Origin: Agathobacter sp.
GTDB taxonomy: Bacteria; Bacillota; Clostridia; Lachnospirales; Lachnospiraceae
Assembly: GCA_022772675.1 (NCBI GenBank)
Contig: JALEZW010000059.1
Coordinates: forward strand, 62,001 to 126,000
Reading direction: 5' to 3'
DNA: 64,000 nucleotides
Each line of letters starts with the position of its first letter. Within the stretch, counting starts at the first letter, position 1. The position numbers and the translations under genes are program-made. Positions 1-8,968 of this stretch are shown here, piece by piece. The notes beneath the pieces are model-generated. The model saw only the letters and a list, made by a program, of their open reading frames with translations, made no database searches and had not been told where the DNA came from.

Positions 1-1
1 T

Positions 2-763
2 GCCTATGCCAGAGGCGGTGCAACCCAGGCAGTTCAGATGCTGAATTCCAATCTGGATCTGGATATTAAGGATTATGTCTGTGTAGACTGGGCAGCCATG
101 GTGGAGGTCATTGATGATCTGGGTGGTCTGGATCTTGAAATTACCCAGGGCGAGATGCAGCAGATCAATAAATATAAATGGGAGGTGGATAAGGCTACCG
201 GGCTTACAACACCTGATGTGACCCAGTACGGAAAGGTTCATCTGGATGGAACCCAGGCAACGACCTATGCACGTATCCGAAAGCTGGCAGGAGATGATTT
301 TAAGCGGGCATCCCGCCAGAGAATCGTGTTGCAGGCAATTTTGGAAAAGGCAAAGAAGGCGGATTTATCCACATTGACATCTATCTGCAACAGCGTGGTG
401 GATGATATTTCAACCACCCTGTCCTTAAGTGAGATGTTGTCCTTGGCTAAGGATGTAGGTTCCTATAAGATCAGCAGTACCACAGGTTTCCCGTTTGATC
501 TGACTACGGAGAAACTGCCGGATAGCGGGGATACGGTTATTCCGGCGGATTTGATGACCAATGTGAAAAAACTCCATGAATATATGTTTGATGATACCAC
601 TTATGTTCCTTCCCAGACGGTACAGACCATAAGCAGTGCGATTGTAAATGCAACCGGTATTACCACTAATTCAGCACTTATCAATACATCGGATTATAAT
701 GAGACGGTGGGAGCAGTCGGTACAGACGGAATTAAAAAAGGCTCTGAAACAACAGGGGAATAA
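2..763 (+). CDS. LCP family cell-wall ligase (LytR-CpsA-Psr), 3' part
   Basis: The reading frame is open from the first bases of the window, so the N-terminus (membrane anchor and first half of the LCP domain) lies outside. About 253 residues are visible. The stretch around VHLDGTQATTYARIRK and FKRASRQRIVLQA is the characteristic second half of the LCP domain, in which conserved Arg residues bind the pyrophosphate of a polyprenyl-linked substrate. Family members transfer teichoic acid or capsule polymers from the lipid carrier to peptidoglycan on the outer face of the membrane. The C-terminal tail, rich in Thr, Ser and Gly, is typical of an extracytoplasmic end. A hairpin follows the stop codon. 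Confidence 0.88.
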   Translation, partial: AYARGGATQAVQMLNSNLDLDIKDYVCVDWAAMVEVIDDLGGLDLEITQGEMQQINKYKWEVDKATGLTTPDVTQYGKVHLDGTQATTYARIRKLAGDDFKRASRQRIVLQAILEKAKKADLSTLTSICNSVVDDISTTLSLSEMLSLAKDVGSYKISSTTGFPFDLTTEKLPDSGDTVIPADLMTNVKKLHEYMFDDTTYVPSQTVQTISSAIVNATGITTNSALINTSDYNETVGAVGTDGIKKGSETTGE

Positions 764-771
764 AGAAAACG

Positions 772-799
772 AATAGGCCAATCATCTGATTGGTCTATT
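772..799 (+). terminator. Hairpin after the LCP gene
   Basis: A nearly perfect inverted repeat: 772-784 pairs with 787-799, with one G-T pair. It lies 9 bases after the LCP stop. It lacks a clear T-run, so termination is likely but not certain. Confidence 0.5.
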
Positions 800-844
800 C
801 CTGTTCATGGAAATAGGATTCAGAAAGGATAATTGGGGTAATTT

Positions 845-2056
845 ATGAAAGAACAGATCAGAAAAAATATAGAAAATACGAATCAGAAATATTTAAAGGG
901 GCTGGTATACGAAAATGTGCCGGAGCGGCTGGAAAGACAATTAGAGGAAATGGACTGGTCTTATCTGGATCTGGTACACAATAAGAAGTCCCAGCAGAGA
1001 GGAAAATTTGAGCCGCTTGCGGCGACTGAGATTTCTGAGATCAGAGAGAAAGAAGAGGTTTACCGGAAAGAAGGGCTGGCTGCACTGAAAGCCGGTAAGG
1101 TTGGTGCAATTCTTCTTGCGGGTGGTCAGGGAACCAGACTTGGTTTTGACAAAGCAAAGGGAATGTTCAATATTGGCGTGAATAAAAATCTCTATATTTT
1201 TGAACAGCTGATTCACAATCTCATGCAGGTAAAAGAGGAGGCAGATGCCTGGATTCCTCTCTATATTATGACCAGTGAGAAAAATGATAAGGATACAAGG
1301 GAATTTTTCGAGGAACATGACTATTTTGGATATAATAGGGATTATATCAGATTTTTCGTGCAGGAGATGGTTCCGGCAGTGGATTTTGACGGGAATGTTC
1401 TGATGGAATCGGAAGATTCTCTTGCCATGTCTCCCAATGGAAACGGAGGATGGTTTAAATCCATGATAAAGGCCCATTTGGATGAAGAACTGAAAGAAAA
1501 GGGAATTGAATGGCTCAATGTCTTTGCCGTAGACAATGTATTGCAGCGCATTGCAGATCCGGTATTTATCGGAGCAACTATTTTATCCGGCTGTGTCAGC
1601 GGAGCAAAGGTGGTGCGGAAGGTTTCGCCGGATGAGCGTGTTGGTGCCATGTGTCTTGAGGATGGAAAACCATCCATCGTGGAGTATTATGAGCTGACAC
1701 CGGAAATGGCTGAGGCAAAGAATGAAAATGGTTCTCTTTTATATGGCTTCGGCGTAATATTAAATTATCTCTTCCGGGTTGATAAACTTATGGATATTGC
1801 GGAAAAGAACATGCCATTACATATTGTGGAAAAAAAGGTGCCCTATCTGGATGAAAACGGACAGCTGAATAAACCCCAGGAACCAAATGCCTATAAGTTT
1901 GAGACACTGATTCTGGATATGATTTATATGATGGATAATTGTCTGCCCTTTGAAGTGGAAAGAGAAAAAGAATTTGCCCCGGTAAAAAATGCCACCGGAA
2001 CGGATTCGGTGGAGACCGCAAGGGAGCTGTTGAAACGAAACGGAATAGCAATTTAG
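845..2056 (+). CDS. UDP-sugar pyrophosphorylase, UDPGP type 1 family
   Basis: A 403-residue cytosolic nucleotidyltransferase. The signature LAGGQGTRLG at residues 91-100 is the nucleotide-binding loop of the eukaryote-like UDPGP/AGX family, followed by a Lys-rich FDKAKGMF. Members make UDP-glucose or UDP-N-acetylglucosamine from UTP and the sugar 1-phosphate; the sequence alone does not settle which sugar. The length suits a compact bacterial member. It sits 51 bases before glmS, whose product feeds the UDP-GlcNAc pathway, so a role in amino-sugar activation is attractive, but this is inference. The start is supported by a purine-rich stretch ending in GGGG about 6 bases upstream. Confidence 0.85.
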   Translation: MKEQIRKNIENTNQKYLKGLVYENVPERLERQLEEMDWSYLDLVHNKKSQQRGKFEPLAATEISEIREKEEVYRKEGLAALKAGKVGAILLAGGQGTRLGFDKAKGMFNIGVNKNLYIFEQLIHNLMQVKEEADAWIPLYIMTSEKNDKDTREFFEEHDYFGYNRDYIRFFVQEMVPAVDFDGNVLMESEDSLAMSPNGNGGWFKSMIKAHLDEELKEKGIEWLNVFAVDNVLQRIADPVFIGATILSGCVSGAKVVRKVSPDERVGAMCLEDGKPSIVEYYELTPEMAEAKNENGSLLYGFGVILNYLFRVDKLMDIAEKNMPLHIVEKKVPYLDENGQLNKPQEPNAYKFETLILDMIYMMDNCLPFEVEREKEFAPVKNATGTDSVETARELLKRNGIAI

Positions 2057-2107
2057 AAAAACTGATCAGGAATCAGAAATCTTTGAATAGAAAGAAGAGG
2101 AAAAAAT

Positions 2108-3943
2108 ATGTGTGGAATTGTTGGATATGTAGGAAAAGAACAGGCAGCACCCATTCTTCTGGATGGACTCTCCAAACTGGAATACCGCGGATATGATTCC
2201 GCCGGTATGGCTGTTTATGATGGGGATAAAATCGTCATTAATAAGACAACAGGAAGACTTAAGGTGTTAAGTGAGCTGACCCATGATGGAGCAACCATGC
2301 CTGGAAATATCGGAATCGGGCATACCCGCTGGGCGACACATGGAGAACCCTCTGAAGTGAATGCACATCCACATTTTAACGAGAACCGTACTATCGCAGT
2401 GGTTCATAATGGTATTATTGAAAATTACCAGAAATTAAGAAACATACTGGTGGAAAGAGGTTATAAGTTCCGCTCTGAGACAGACACGGAGGTTGTGGCA
2501 CACCTTTTGGATTATTATTATAATAAGTATGATAAAGATCCCCTTACTGCGCTGGTTAAAGTCATCCACCGGGTAGAGGGGTCCTATGCGCTGGGAATTT
2601 TATTTGCAGACCATCCGGATGTGGTCTATGCGGTAAGAAAGGACAGTCCGCTTATCGTGGGACAGTCTGAGGAGGGAAATCTCATTGCCTCCGATGTTCC
2701 GGCAGTTCTCAAATATACCCGGGATGTGTTTTTTATTGAAAATGGGGAAATTGCCCGCCTTACAAAGGATACCATTGCTTTCTATAACGTGGACGGAGAA
2801 CCCATTGAAAAGCAGTCCAAACACATTGACTGGGATATCAATGCTGCTGAGAAAAATGGTTATGAGCATTTCATGTTAAAGGAAATTTATGAGCAGCCCA
2901 AGGCAGTACGGGACACCATCAGCCCCCGTATTAAGGATAATGACATTGTCATTGAAGAACTGGGGATGACAGATGAGGAAATCCGTGAGATTAAGAAAAT
3001 CTATATTGTGGCCTGTGGCAGTGCCTACCATACCGGTGTAACCTGCAAATACATTTTTGAGGGGCTTGCGCGGATTCCGGTGGAGGTGGATCTGGCTTCT
3101 GAGTTCCGTTACCGTAACCCGATTCTGGAGGACGGTACCCTTGTCATCATTATCAGTCAGTCCGGAGAAACGGCGGATTCCCTTGCTGCACTGCGCCTTG
3201 CAAAAGAACAGGGGATTAAGACTTTGGGTATCGTAAATGTGGTGGGAAGCTCCATTGCCCGTGAGGCAGACAAGGTGATGTATACCTGGGCAGGTCCGGA
3301 GATTGCGGTTGCCACCACAAAGGCATACAGCTGCCAGCTGGTGGCTCAGTACCTGCTTGCCCTTAAGTTTGCAAAAGCCAGAGGAAAGATTACAGAGGAC
3401 GAACTGAAAGAATATCTGCATGAGATGGAGATGCTGCCAAACCAGATAGAGATCCTTCTTGGAAACAAGGAAAAAATCCAGAAGTTTGCCAACCGTTATG
3501 TGGCGGCAAAGGATGTGTTCTTCATAGGAAGAGGAATTGACTATGCAATCTCTCTGGAGGGTTCCCTCAAACTAAAGGAGATTTCCTATATCCATTCCGA
3601 GGCCTATGCGGCAGGAGAGTTAAAGCATGGAACCATCTCCCTGATTGAGGATGGAACACTGGTTACCGCGGTTGTGACCCAGGAGGAACTCTACAAGAAG
3701 ACCATCAGCAACATTGTTGAGGTAAAGACAAGAGGGGCTTATGTTCTGGCAGTGACTAACGAAGACAATCCGGATATCGAGCGCACGGTGGACAGTGTAA
3801 TCTATATTCCAAAGACCAATAAATACTTTACGAATTCTCTTGCAATTATTCCATTACAGCTGTTTGCTTACTATGTTTCCGTGGGTAAGGGACTGGATGT
3901 GGATAAACCGAGAAATCTTGCAAAATCCGTGACGGTTGAGTAG
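2108..3943 (+). CDS. glmS: Glutamine-fructose-6-phosphate aminotransferase
   Basis: A 611-residue enzyme that forms glucosamine-6-phosphate from fructose-6-phosphate and glutamine, the entry step to peptidoglycan amino sugars. It begins MCGIVGYVG with the catalytic Cys2 of the class II glutamine amidotransferase domain (about residues 1-220, with the GIGHTRWATHG motif). Two SIS sugar-isomerase domains follow (about 285-425 and 455-600), including SQSGETADSLAAL. It ends in KPRNLAKSVTVE, the standard GlmS tail that carries catalytic residues. Full length with no sign of damage. No glmS ribozyme can be recognised in the short gap upstream, so it may be read together with the upstream pyrophosphorylase gene. 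Confidence 0.97.
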   Translation: MCGIVGYVGKEQAAPILLDGLSKLEYRGYDSAGMAVYDGDKIVINKTTGRLKVLSELTHDGATMPGNIGIGHTRWATHGEPSEVNAHPHFNENRTIAVVHNGIIENYQKLRNILVERGYKFRSETDTEVVAHLLDYYYNKYDKDPLTALVKVIHRVEGSYALGILFADHPDVVYAVRKDSPLIVGQSEEGNLIASDVPAVLKYTRDVFFIENGEIARLTKDTIAFYNVDGEPIEKQSKHIDWDINAAEKNGYEHFMLKEIYEQPKAVRDTISPRIKDNDIVIEELGMTDEEIREIKKIYIVACGSAYHTGVTCKYIFEGLARIPVEVDLASEFRYRNPILEDGTLVIIISQSGETADSLAALRLAKEQGIKTLGIVNVVGSSIAREADKVMYTWAGPEIAVATTKAYSCQLVAQYLLALKFAKARGKITEDELKEYLHEMEMLPNQIEILLGNKEKIQKFANRYVAAKDVFFIGRGIDYAISLEGSLKLKEISYIHSEAYAAGELKHGTISLIEDGTLVTAVVTQEELYKKTISNIVEVKTRGAYVLAVTNEDNPDIERTVDSVIYIPKTNKYFTNSLAIIPLQLFAYYVSVGKGLDVDKPRNLAKSVTVE

Positions 3944-4043
3944 AATTTGACACATTTTACATTTTTTACAGAACTTTGTCACATTTTGAACACAGAACGA
4001 AGGTAGAATTCTCCTTAGATAACAAGGAAAGGAGTTCTTCATT

Positions 4044-5483
4044 ATGGAAAACAACTATTATGATAATATGAATAACCGGAATCAGACGAACCAGAACCAG
4101 ACCAGCCAGGGGATGCAGGGACAGAACGGATACAATCCGTATCAGTCCGGAAATGCTTATGGCAATACTTATAACCAGAATCAGGGTTATAATAACACTT
4201 ATAATGCCTATAATCCGTATCAGCAGCCGGCTGGCGGATCCACACCCATGCGTCCGAAGAAGAAGCACGGTTTTGGTGCGATGATTGGAAAATGTGCAGT
4301 AGTCGCGCTGGTCTTCGGACTGGTGGCAGGCGGTGTATTTTCCGGTGTCAGCTATGTGGGAACCAAGGCACTTGGAATTACAAACTCTATTGAAAAGTCA
4401 GACAATAGCGACACGTCCGATAAAAGTGCACAGGTAGAGCATACCAGTACAGGGAATGCGGCAGATCTTACAGATGTATCTGCCATTGCAAAGGAAGCAA
4501 TGCCAAGCATTGTAGCAATTACCAATACCGGAGTGATTTCCTATCAGACTTTCTGGGGAACCCAGCAGCAGGAGAGTGAGAGCTGCGGTTCCGGTATCAT
4601 TATTAAAGAGGACAATAAAAACCTCTATGTAGCAACTAACAATCATGTGGTGGCTGATGCCAGGACACTTACCGTTCAGTTTGTAGACGGGGAGACGGTC
4701 AGCTGTGAGGTTCAGGGAACCGATGCAGCAGACGATCTGGCTGTGGTAAAGATTGACTTAAAGAGCATTAAAGACAGTACATTACAGGCCATCAAGGTGG
4801 CAACGGTGGATGAAGATGCGAAAAATCTGGAAGTTGGCCAGGGAGTTATAGCAATCGGTAATGCACTTGGTTATGGACAGTCTGTGACAAACGGCATCAT
4901 CAGTGCATTAGGCCGTACGGTAACTGTTGCAGATGAGCAGACCGGCCAGACCATTGTGAATAACAATATGATTCAGACAAATGCAGCCATTAATCCGGGA
5001 AATAGTGGTGGTGCACTTCTTAATGCAGCCGGTGCAGTCATTGGAATTAATTCCGCCAAGTATTCCGACACCAGTGTAGAGGGATTTGGATATGCGATTC
5101 CAATGTCCGATGCCATGCCGCTTGTGGAGCAGCTGATTGATAAGGGCGAGGTAGATCAGCCGAAGACTGCATTTTTAGGAATTAAGGGACAGGATGTTTC
5201 TTCCAATATTGCAAATTCCTACAACATGCCTACCGGTGTTTATGTATATGAAGTCGTATCCGGTTCTGCAGCTGAAAAGGCCGGGCTTCGTCAGGGAGAT
5301 ATCATTACAGAACTGGATGGTCAGAAGATGACCTCTATGAATCAGTTAAAGCAGTTGATTGCCGCCTATAAGTCCGGAGACAAGATTACCATTAAATTTG
5401 AGAGGCTGAATGATAATGGTTATGAGGAACAGAGCGTAAAGGTAACACTTGGTTCACAGTCCTATCATACCGGAAATCAGTAA
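4044..5483 (+). CDS. HtrA/DegP-like membrane serine protease with PDZ domain
   Basis: A 479-residue surface quality-control protease. Residues 1-65 are cytosolic and very rich in Asn, Gln, Tyr and Gly. A basic stretch (MRPKKKHG) precedes one membrane helix at about 78-105. The trypsin-like domain has the full catalytic triad: His201 (NNHVV), Asp231 (DDLAVV) and Ser321 (NPGNSGGAL). A single PDZ domain lies at about 375-465. The layout matches Firmicute HtrA/YyxA proteins. AAGGAAAGGAG lies just upstream of the start. A strong terminator follows. The Asn/Gln-rich tail is unusual in length but this type of low-complexity N-terminus occurs in Clostridia HtrA proteins. Confidence 0.93.
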   Translation: MENNYYDNMNNRNQTNQNQTSQGMQGQNGYNPYQSGNAYGNTYNQNQGYNNTYNAYNPYQQPAGGSTPMRPKKKHGFGAMIGKCAVVALVFGLVAGGVFSGVSYVGTKALGITNSIEKSDNSDTSDKSAQVEHTSTGNAADLTDVSAIAKEAMPSIVAITNTGVISYQTFWGTQQQESESCGSGIIIKEDNKNLYVATNNHVVADARTLTVQFVDGETVSCEVQGTDAADDLAVVKIDLKSIKDSTLQAIKVATVDEDAKNLEVGQGVIAIGNALGYGQSVTNGIISALGRTVTVADEQTGQTIVNNNMIQTNAAINPGNSGGALLNAAGAVIGINSAKYSDTSVEGFGYAIPMSDAMPLVEQLIDKGEVDQPKTAFLGIKGQDVSSNIANSYNMPTGVYVYEVVSGSAAEKAGLRQGDIITELDGQKMTSMNQLKQLIAAYKSGDKITIKFERLNDNGYEEQSVKVTLGSQSYHTGNQ

Positions 5484-5499
5484 TATTCCTATTTTGTTA

Positions 5500-5528
5500 A
5501 TGACAAATGCCGGGAAATGCGCTATAAT
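5500..5528 (+). promoter_or_regulatory. Sigma-A-type promoter for the gtrA-arcC region
   Basis: ATGACA (5500-5505), a 17-base spacer and TATAAT (5523-5528). The -10 box forms the foot of the terminator hairpin that ends the htrA transcript, so transcripts starting here lack part of the 5' arm. Confidence 0.6.
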
Positions 5529-5564
5529 AGATTGTCCGAATGTTTCGGGCAATCTATTTTTTTT
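5527..5564 (+). terminator. Rho-independent terminator after htrA
   Basis: A 14-bp stem (5527-5540 with 5544-5557), a 3-base loop and a run of T to 5564. It overlaps the promoter of the next gene. Confidence 0.85.
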
Positions 5565-5578
5565 AACAGGGAGCAAAA

Positions 5579-5971
5579 ATGGAAAAATTAAAAGAACTGG
5601 TTTTACAATTCTGTAAATTTGGAATGGTTGGAACTTTCTGCTTTTGTATTGATTACGGACTGATGATTCTTCTGACAGAGTCGCATTTGATGACATACTA
5701 TGCATCCAGTGCGGTTTCGTTTATCGCATCGGTGGTTGTCAACTATGTTTTGAGCATGCGCTTTGTTTTTGTGGCAAAGGAGGGCATGAGTAAGATTCAG
5801 GAAATAATGATTTTTATTACCCTCAGTATGGTAGGGCTGCTTTTGAACCAGATGATTATGTTTCTTGCAGTGGAATTACTGGGGATGTTTTATGCGGTGG
5901 CAAAAGTATTTGCAACCTTAATGGTTACTGCTTATAATTTTATATCCCGGAAGAAATTTCTGGAAGCATAG
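5579..5971 (+). CDS. GtrA-like membrane protein (polyprenyl-linked sugar flippase family)
   Basis: A 130-residue protein made almost entirely of four hydrophobic helices, beginning CKFGMVGTFCFCIDYG and containing VVNYVLSMRFVF, the signature of the GtrA/DPMS family. Members are thought to move undecaprenyl-phosphate sugars across the membrane or to anchor a glycosyltransferase. The usual partner glycosyltransferase is not adjacent here; the next gene is carbamate kinase. The start is preceded by GGGAG. The specific substrate cannot be told from sequence. Confidence 0.85.
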   Translation: MEKLKELVLQFCKFGMVGTFCFCIDYGLMILLTESHLMTYYASSAVSFIASVVVNYVLSMRFVFVAKEGMSKIQEIMIFITLSMVGLLLNQMIMFLAVELLGMFYAVAKVFATLMVTAYNFISRKKFLEA

Positions 5972-5994
5972 GCTTGTTCAGGAGGTAAGGAAGT

Positions 5995-6927
5995 ATGAAG
6001 AAGAAAAAAATTGTAATTGCGTTGGGGCATGAGGCATTAGGTTCCACACTGCCGGAGCAGCAGAAGGCGGCAGCGCGTACCGCAAAAGCAGTTGCGGATT
6101 TTATCCGTGAGGATTATCAGGTTGTCATTACCCACAGCAATGGACCCCAGGTGGGAATGATCCATACGGCAATGAATGAGTTCTGCCGGCTGTATCCGGA
6201 GTATACGGCAACTCCCACATCGGTTTGTTCGGCAATGAGCCAGGGTTACATTGGCTATGACCTGCAGAATGCAATCCGTACAGAGTTGTTAAACCGTGGT
6301 ATTTATAAGGCGGTATCTACAGTTTTGACCCAGGTGGTTGTAGATCCCTACGATGAGGCTTTCTATCATCCTGCCAAGATAATCGGCCGTGTCATGACAA
6401 AGGAAGAGGCTGAGGAGGAAGAAAAGAAGGGAAATCATGTGGCAGCTGTGGAAGGTGGCTACCGCCGTATCGTAGCTTCACCGAAGCCGATGGATATTGT
6501 AGAGATAGATGCGATCAGAGCTCTTTCTGATGCAGATCAGGTTGTGATTGCCTGCGGAGGCGGCGGAATTCCGGTTCTTGCCCAGAACAACAGACTGCAG
6601 GGAGCCAGTGCTGTTATTGAAAAGGATCTTGCAGCCGGAAAGCTGGCGGAGCTTCTGGATGCGGATATGCTTGTCATCTTAACCAGCGTGGATAAGGTCT
6701 GCCTGAATTTTGGGAAAGAGGATGAGATAAAGCTGGATACCCTTTCCTTATCCGATGCCAGAAAGTATCTGGCCGCAGGAGAATTTGCAGAGGGGACAAT
6801 GGCTCCAAAGATTGAGGCAGCAATCGATTTTATCGGGGAATCTGCAATCCGTTCCGTATTGATCACTAAATTAAATAAGGAAGACGGCGAGCTGACCGGC
6901 GGAATGGGAACTTTAATTAAGAAATAA
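5995..6927 (+). CDS. arcC: Carbamate kinase
   Basis: A 310-residue amino-acid-kinase-fold enzyme that makes ATP and carbamate from ADP and carbamoyl phosphate, the last step of arginine or citrulline (or purine/allantoin) fermentation. Seen features: an N-terminal glycine loop (ALGHEALG), THSNGPQVG, the VDPYDEAFYHPAKIIG segment that forms the lid, and the C-terminal GGMGTLI. The length is normal. AGGAGG lies about 9 bases before the start. No arginine deiminase or ornithine carbamoyltransferase gene is next to it, so the source of carbamoyl phosphate is not visible in this window. Confidence 0.95.
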   Translation: MKKKKIVIALGHEALGSTLPEQQKAAARTAKAVADFIREDYQVVITHSNGPQVGMIHTAMNEFCRLYPEYTATPTSVCSAMSQGYIGYDLQNAIRTELLNRGIYKAVSTVLTQVVVDPYDEAFYHPAKIIGRVMTKEEAEEEEKKGNHVAAVEGGYRRIVASPKPMDIVEIDAIRALSDADQVVIACGGGGIPVLAQNNRLQGASAVIEKDLAAGKLAELLDADMLVILTSVDKVCLNFGKEDEIKLDTLSLSDARKYLAAGEFAEGTMAPKIEAAIDFIGESAIRSVLITKLNKEDGELTGGMGTLIKK

Positions 6928-6966
6928 CAGACTTTTGTATCTCAATTAAGCAGTGAGGAGGAAAAG

Positions 6967-7428
6967 ATGGATCGAATTAAAAGTTTTACCATAAATCACG
7001 ATGTACTGACACCGGGATTTTACATCTCCAGAGAGGATGGTGATGTGATTACCTATGATCTCCGTACCAGAAAACCAAATGCCGGAGATTATATGGACAA
7101 TGCAGCCATGCATTCCCTTGAGCACATGTTTGCCACCTATATCCGGAACTCTGATATGGGAAATGATGTGGTCTACTTTGGACCCATGGGCTGTCAGACC
7201 GGATTTTATCTTCTGGTTCGTAAAAACAGAAGCCCGAAAGAGGTATTTGAGATGACAAAAAAGGTTCTTCAGCAGATTTACGACCATGAGGGTGCCGTCT
7301 TTGGTGCATCTGCAAAAGAGTGCGGTCATTACGAGAATCTTTCCCTTGCCGCAGCAAAGGCAGAGGCAGCAGCCTATCTGACGGTTCTGGAAAACCAGAA
7401 AAATATGGAATTTACCTATCCGGAATAG
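6967..7428 (+). CDS. luxS: S-ribosylhomocysteine lyase
   Basis: A 153-residue metalloenzyme that splits S-ribosylhomocysteine into homocysteine and DPD, the precursor of autoinducer-2. The metal ligands are visible as His49 and His53 in HSLEH (with Glu52 as the general base) and Cys119 in KECGHYENL; the catalytic Cys76 lies in GPMGCQTG. The length is standard. It is followed by mtnN, which makes its substrate from S-adenosylhomocysteine, so the pair forms the activated methyl cycle. Spacing of 38 bases with a good GAGGAGA before mtnN suggests a shared transcript. Confidence 0.98.
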   Translation: MDRIKSFTINHDVLTPGFYISREDGDVITYDLRTRKPNAGDYMDNAAMHSLEHMFATYIRNSDMGNDVVYFGPMGCQTGFYLLVRKNRSPKEVFEMTKKVLQQIYDHEGAVFGASAKECGHYENLSLAAAKAEAAAYLTVLENQKNMEFTYPE

Positions 7429-7466
7429 GACAGTTATAGAAAAGAAGGTTATAGAGGAGATAAGGA

Positions 7467-8165
7467 ATGAAGATTGGTGTAATCGGTGCAATGCAGATGG
7501 AAGTGGACGGTTTAAGGGAGTCCATGGAACATGTGAGTACAGAGGAATATAGCGGTGTTACCTATGTGAGCGGTACCATTGGGGATAAAGAGGTGGTTGC
7601 TGCGGTCTGTGGAATTGGAAAGGTATTCGCGGCTATCTGCGCCGAGGCAATGATTTTAGAGTACCATGTGGATTATATTATTAATATCGGTGTTGCAGGA
7701 ACCCTCTGTAAGGAACTTGGGGTTATGGACGTGGCAGTTGCCGACCAGGTGGTACAGCATGATATGAACACCAGCGCATTGGGAGATCCAATCGGTCTGC
7801 TTTCCGGGCTGGATCAGATTTTCCTGCCGGGAGACGAGAAGATGCGTAAGCTGCTGTGCAGCTGTCTGGAAGATAAGAACATTCACTATGAAGTGGGAAC
7901 CATTGCCACAGGAGATTTGTTTTTGCATAAACCGGCGCAGAAAACACTCCTGCATGAAAGATTTAATGCAATTGCATGCGAGATGGAGGGCGGCTCTATC
8001 GGCCATGTATGCTATGTGAACAAGGTACCCTTTGCAATTCTGCGTTCCATTTCCGATGGGGAAGGCGGTTCCATGGATTATGCCACCTTTGCGGAAAAAG
8101 CGGCCTTGCAGTCCATAGATGTTGTGGTGGATTTTATTGAGCGGGCAGATGAACTGCAGGTCTGA
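7467..8165 (+). CDS. mtnN: 5'-methylthioadenosine/S-adenosylhomocysteine nucleosidase
   Basis: A 232-residue cytosolic hydrolase that removes adenine from methylthioadenosine, S-adenosylhomocysteine and 5'-deoxyadenosine. It starts MKIGVIGAMQMEV with the catalytic Glu12, has NIGVAGTL, the substrate-gripping ACEMEGGSIGHV motif and the catalytic Asp in RSISDGEGG. Its product S-ribosylhomocysteine is used by LuxS, encoded directly upstream. A short hairpin with six T bases follows the stop. Confidence 0.97.
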   Translation: MKIGVIGAMQMEVDGLRESMEHVSTEEYSGVTYVSGTIGDKEVVAAVCGIGKVFAAICAEAMILEYHVDYIINIGVAGTLCKELGVMDVAVADQVVQHDMNTSALGDPIGLLSGLDQIFLPGDEKMRKLLCSCLEDKNIHYEVGTIATGDLFLHKPAQKTLLHERFNAIACEMEGGSIGHVCYVNKVPFAILRSISDGEGGSMDYATFAEKAALQSIDVVVDFIERADELQV

Positions 8166-8177
8166 TGCAGGTTTTTT
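8154..8177 (+). terminator. Short terminator after mtnN
   Basis: A 5-bp stem (8154-8158 with 8166-8170) that overlaps the end of mtnN, followed by GTTTTTT. Weak stem but a good T-run. Confidence 0.4.
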
Positions 8178-8306
8178 AATTAGTTGTATCTATTGCCCGG
8201 CTTTTTCGGCAGACGGTTCAAAAAACCGCAGTGTAACTGGGTACAATGTTCTATTTGGAAGGCTAAATGGAATATACTCTACAAAGAAATTATTTGTGGA
8301 GTAACT

Positions 8307-8879
8307 ATGTTAAAAGTGATAAAAAAACAATTAAAAAAAGAGTCATGCAGGAAGCTCGGAAACGGGCTTCTTGTCATGGCTCTTATTTGCTGTCTGGTAT
8401 TTGTCTCCTATCAGGCAACGGCTGCGGTTGTCAGCAGTGCCACGGCAGGGGGCAGGGAACTGCCGATTTACTGTGTGGACACCGATGAAAAAAAGGTGGC
8501 ACTCAGCTTTGATGCCGCCTGGGGCGCGGAAGATTTTAAGCAGATCATGGAAATTCTGGATAAGCATAAGGTGAAGGTCACATTCTTTATGACCGGGGGA
8601 TGGGTGGAGGATAATCCGGACTGCGTAAAGGAACTGGTAAAGCGGGGGCATGATCTGGGAAACCACGGGGAGCATCATTATGACATGACCACCATTTCCA
8701 ATGCCGAGAAAGAGAAGGAGATAAAGGGTGTTCATGATCGGGTGAAGAAATTGACCGGGTATGAAATGTTTCTGTTTCGGCCGCCCTACGGTGCTTATGA
8801 TAATGATGTTGTGAAAACGGCTTATGCTATGAAGTATTATCCCATCCAGTGGTCCGTGGACGCAGACGATACAGAATGA
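8307..8879 (+). pseudogene. Polysaccharide deacetylase, 5' part (gene interrupted by element)
   Basis: The first 185 codons (to 8861) belong to a NodB-fold deacetylase; the last codons up to the TGA at 8877 come from the inserted element. A basic N-terminus is followed by one membrane or signal helix (about residues 18-38). NodB motifs 1-3 are present: SFDAAWG, the metal-binding GNHGEHH and FRPPYGAYD. Motifs 4 and 5 are missing here but lie in the 3' part at 14097-14345. The frame breaks off inside motif 4 (IQWSVD). ATG 8307 is chosen because GGAG lies just upstream and the hydrophobic helix follows; a longer frame from 8184 has no support. In Firmicutes, relatives such as PdaB/YlxY act on peptidoglycan in sporulation; that role here is inference. 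Confidence 0.9.
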
Positions 8880-8882
8880 AAA
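8843..8882 (+). other. attL: left junction of the serine-recombinase element
   Basis: Host sequence runs to GTGGAC (8856-8861), then element sequence begins. The element half-site has CGATAC at 8867-8872 and TGAAAA at 8877-8882. These are inverted copies of sequences at the other end of the element, at nearly equal distance from the central GA (8859-8860). The host half has TCCAGT, which pairs with ACTGGA at the right end. Confidence 0.85.
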
Positions 8883-8968
8883 GAGAGGCTGCATTTGAAA
8901 TTTTAACTGACATCGGTTATACTTGGTATGAGGCGAAATGACGATTTGGAATATATTGGAGGCCTTTT

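Noticed and set aside
2057-2107. glmS ribozyme before glmS
   Set aside because: The gap of 51 bases is too short and lacks the conserved core.
8184-8306. Longer N-terminus for the deacetylase
   Set aside because: The extra 41 residues have no ribosome binding site and lie in a spacer; ATG 8307 is directly followed by a normal signal or membrane helix.
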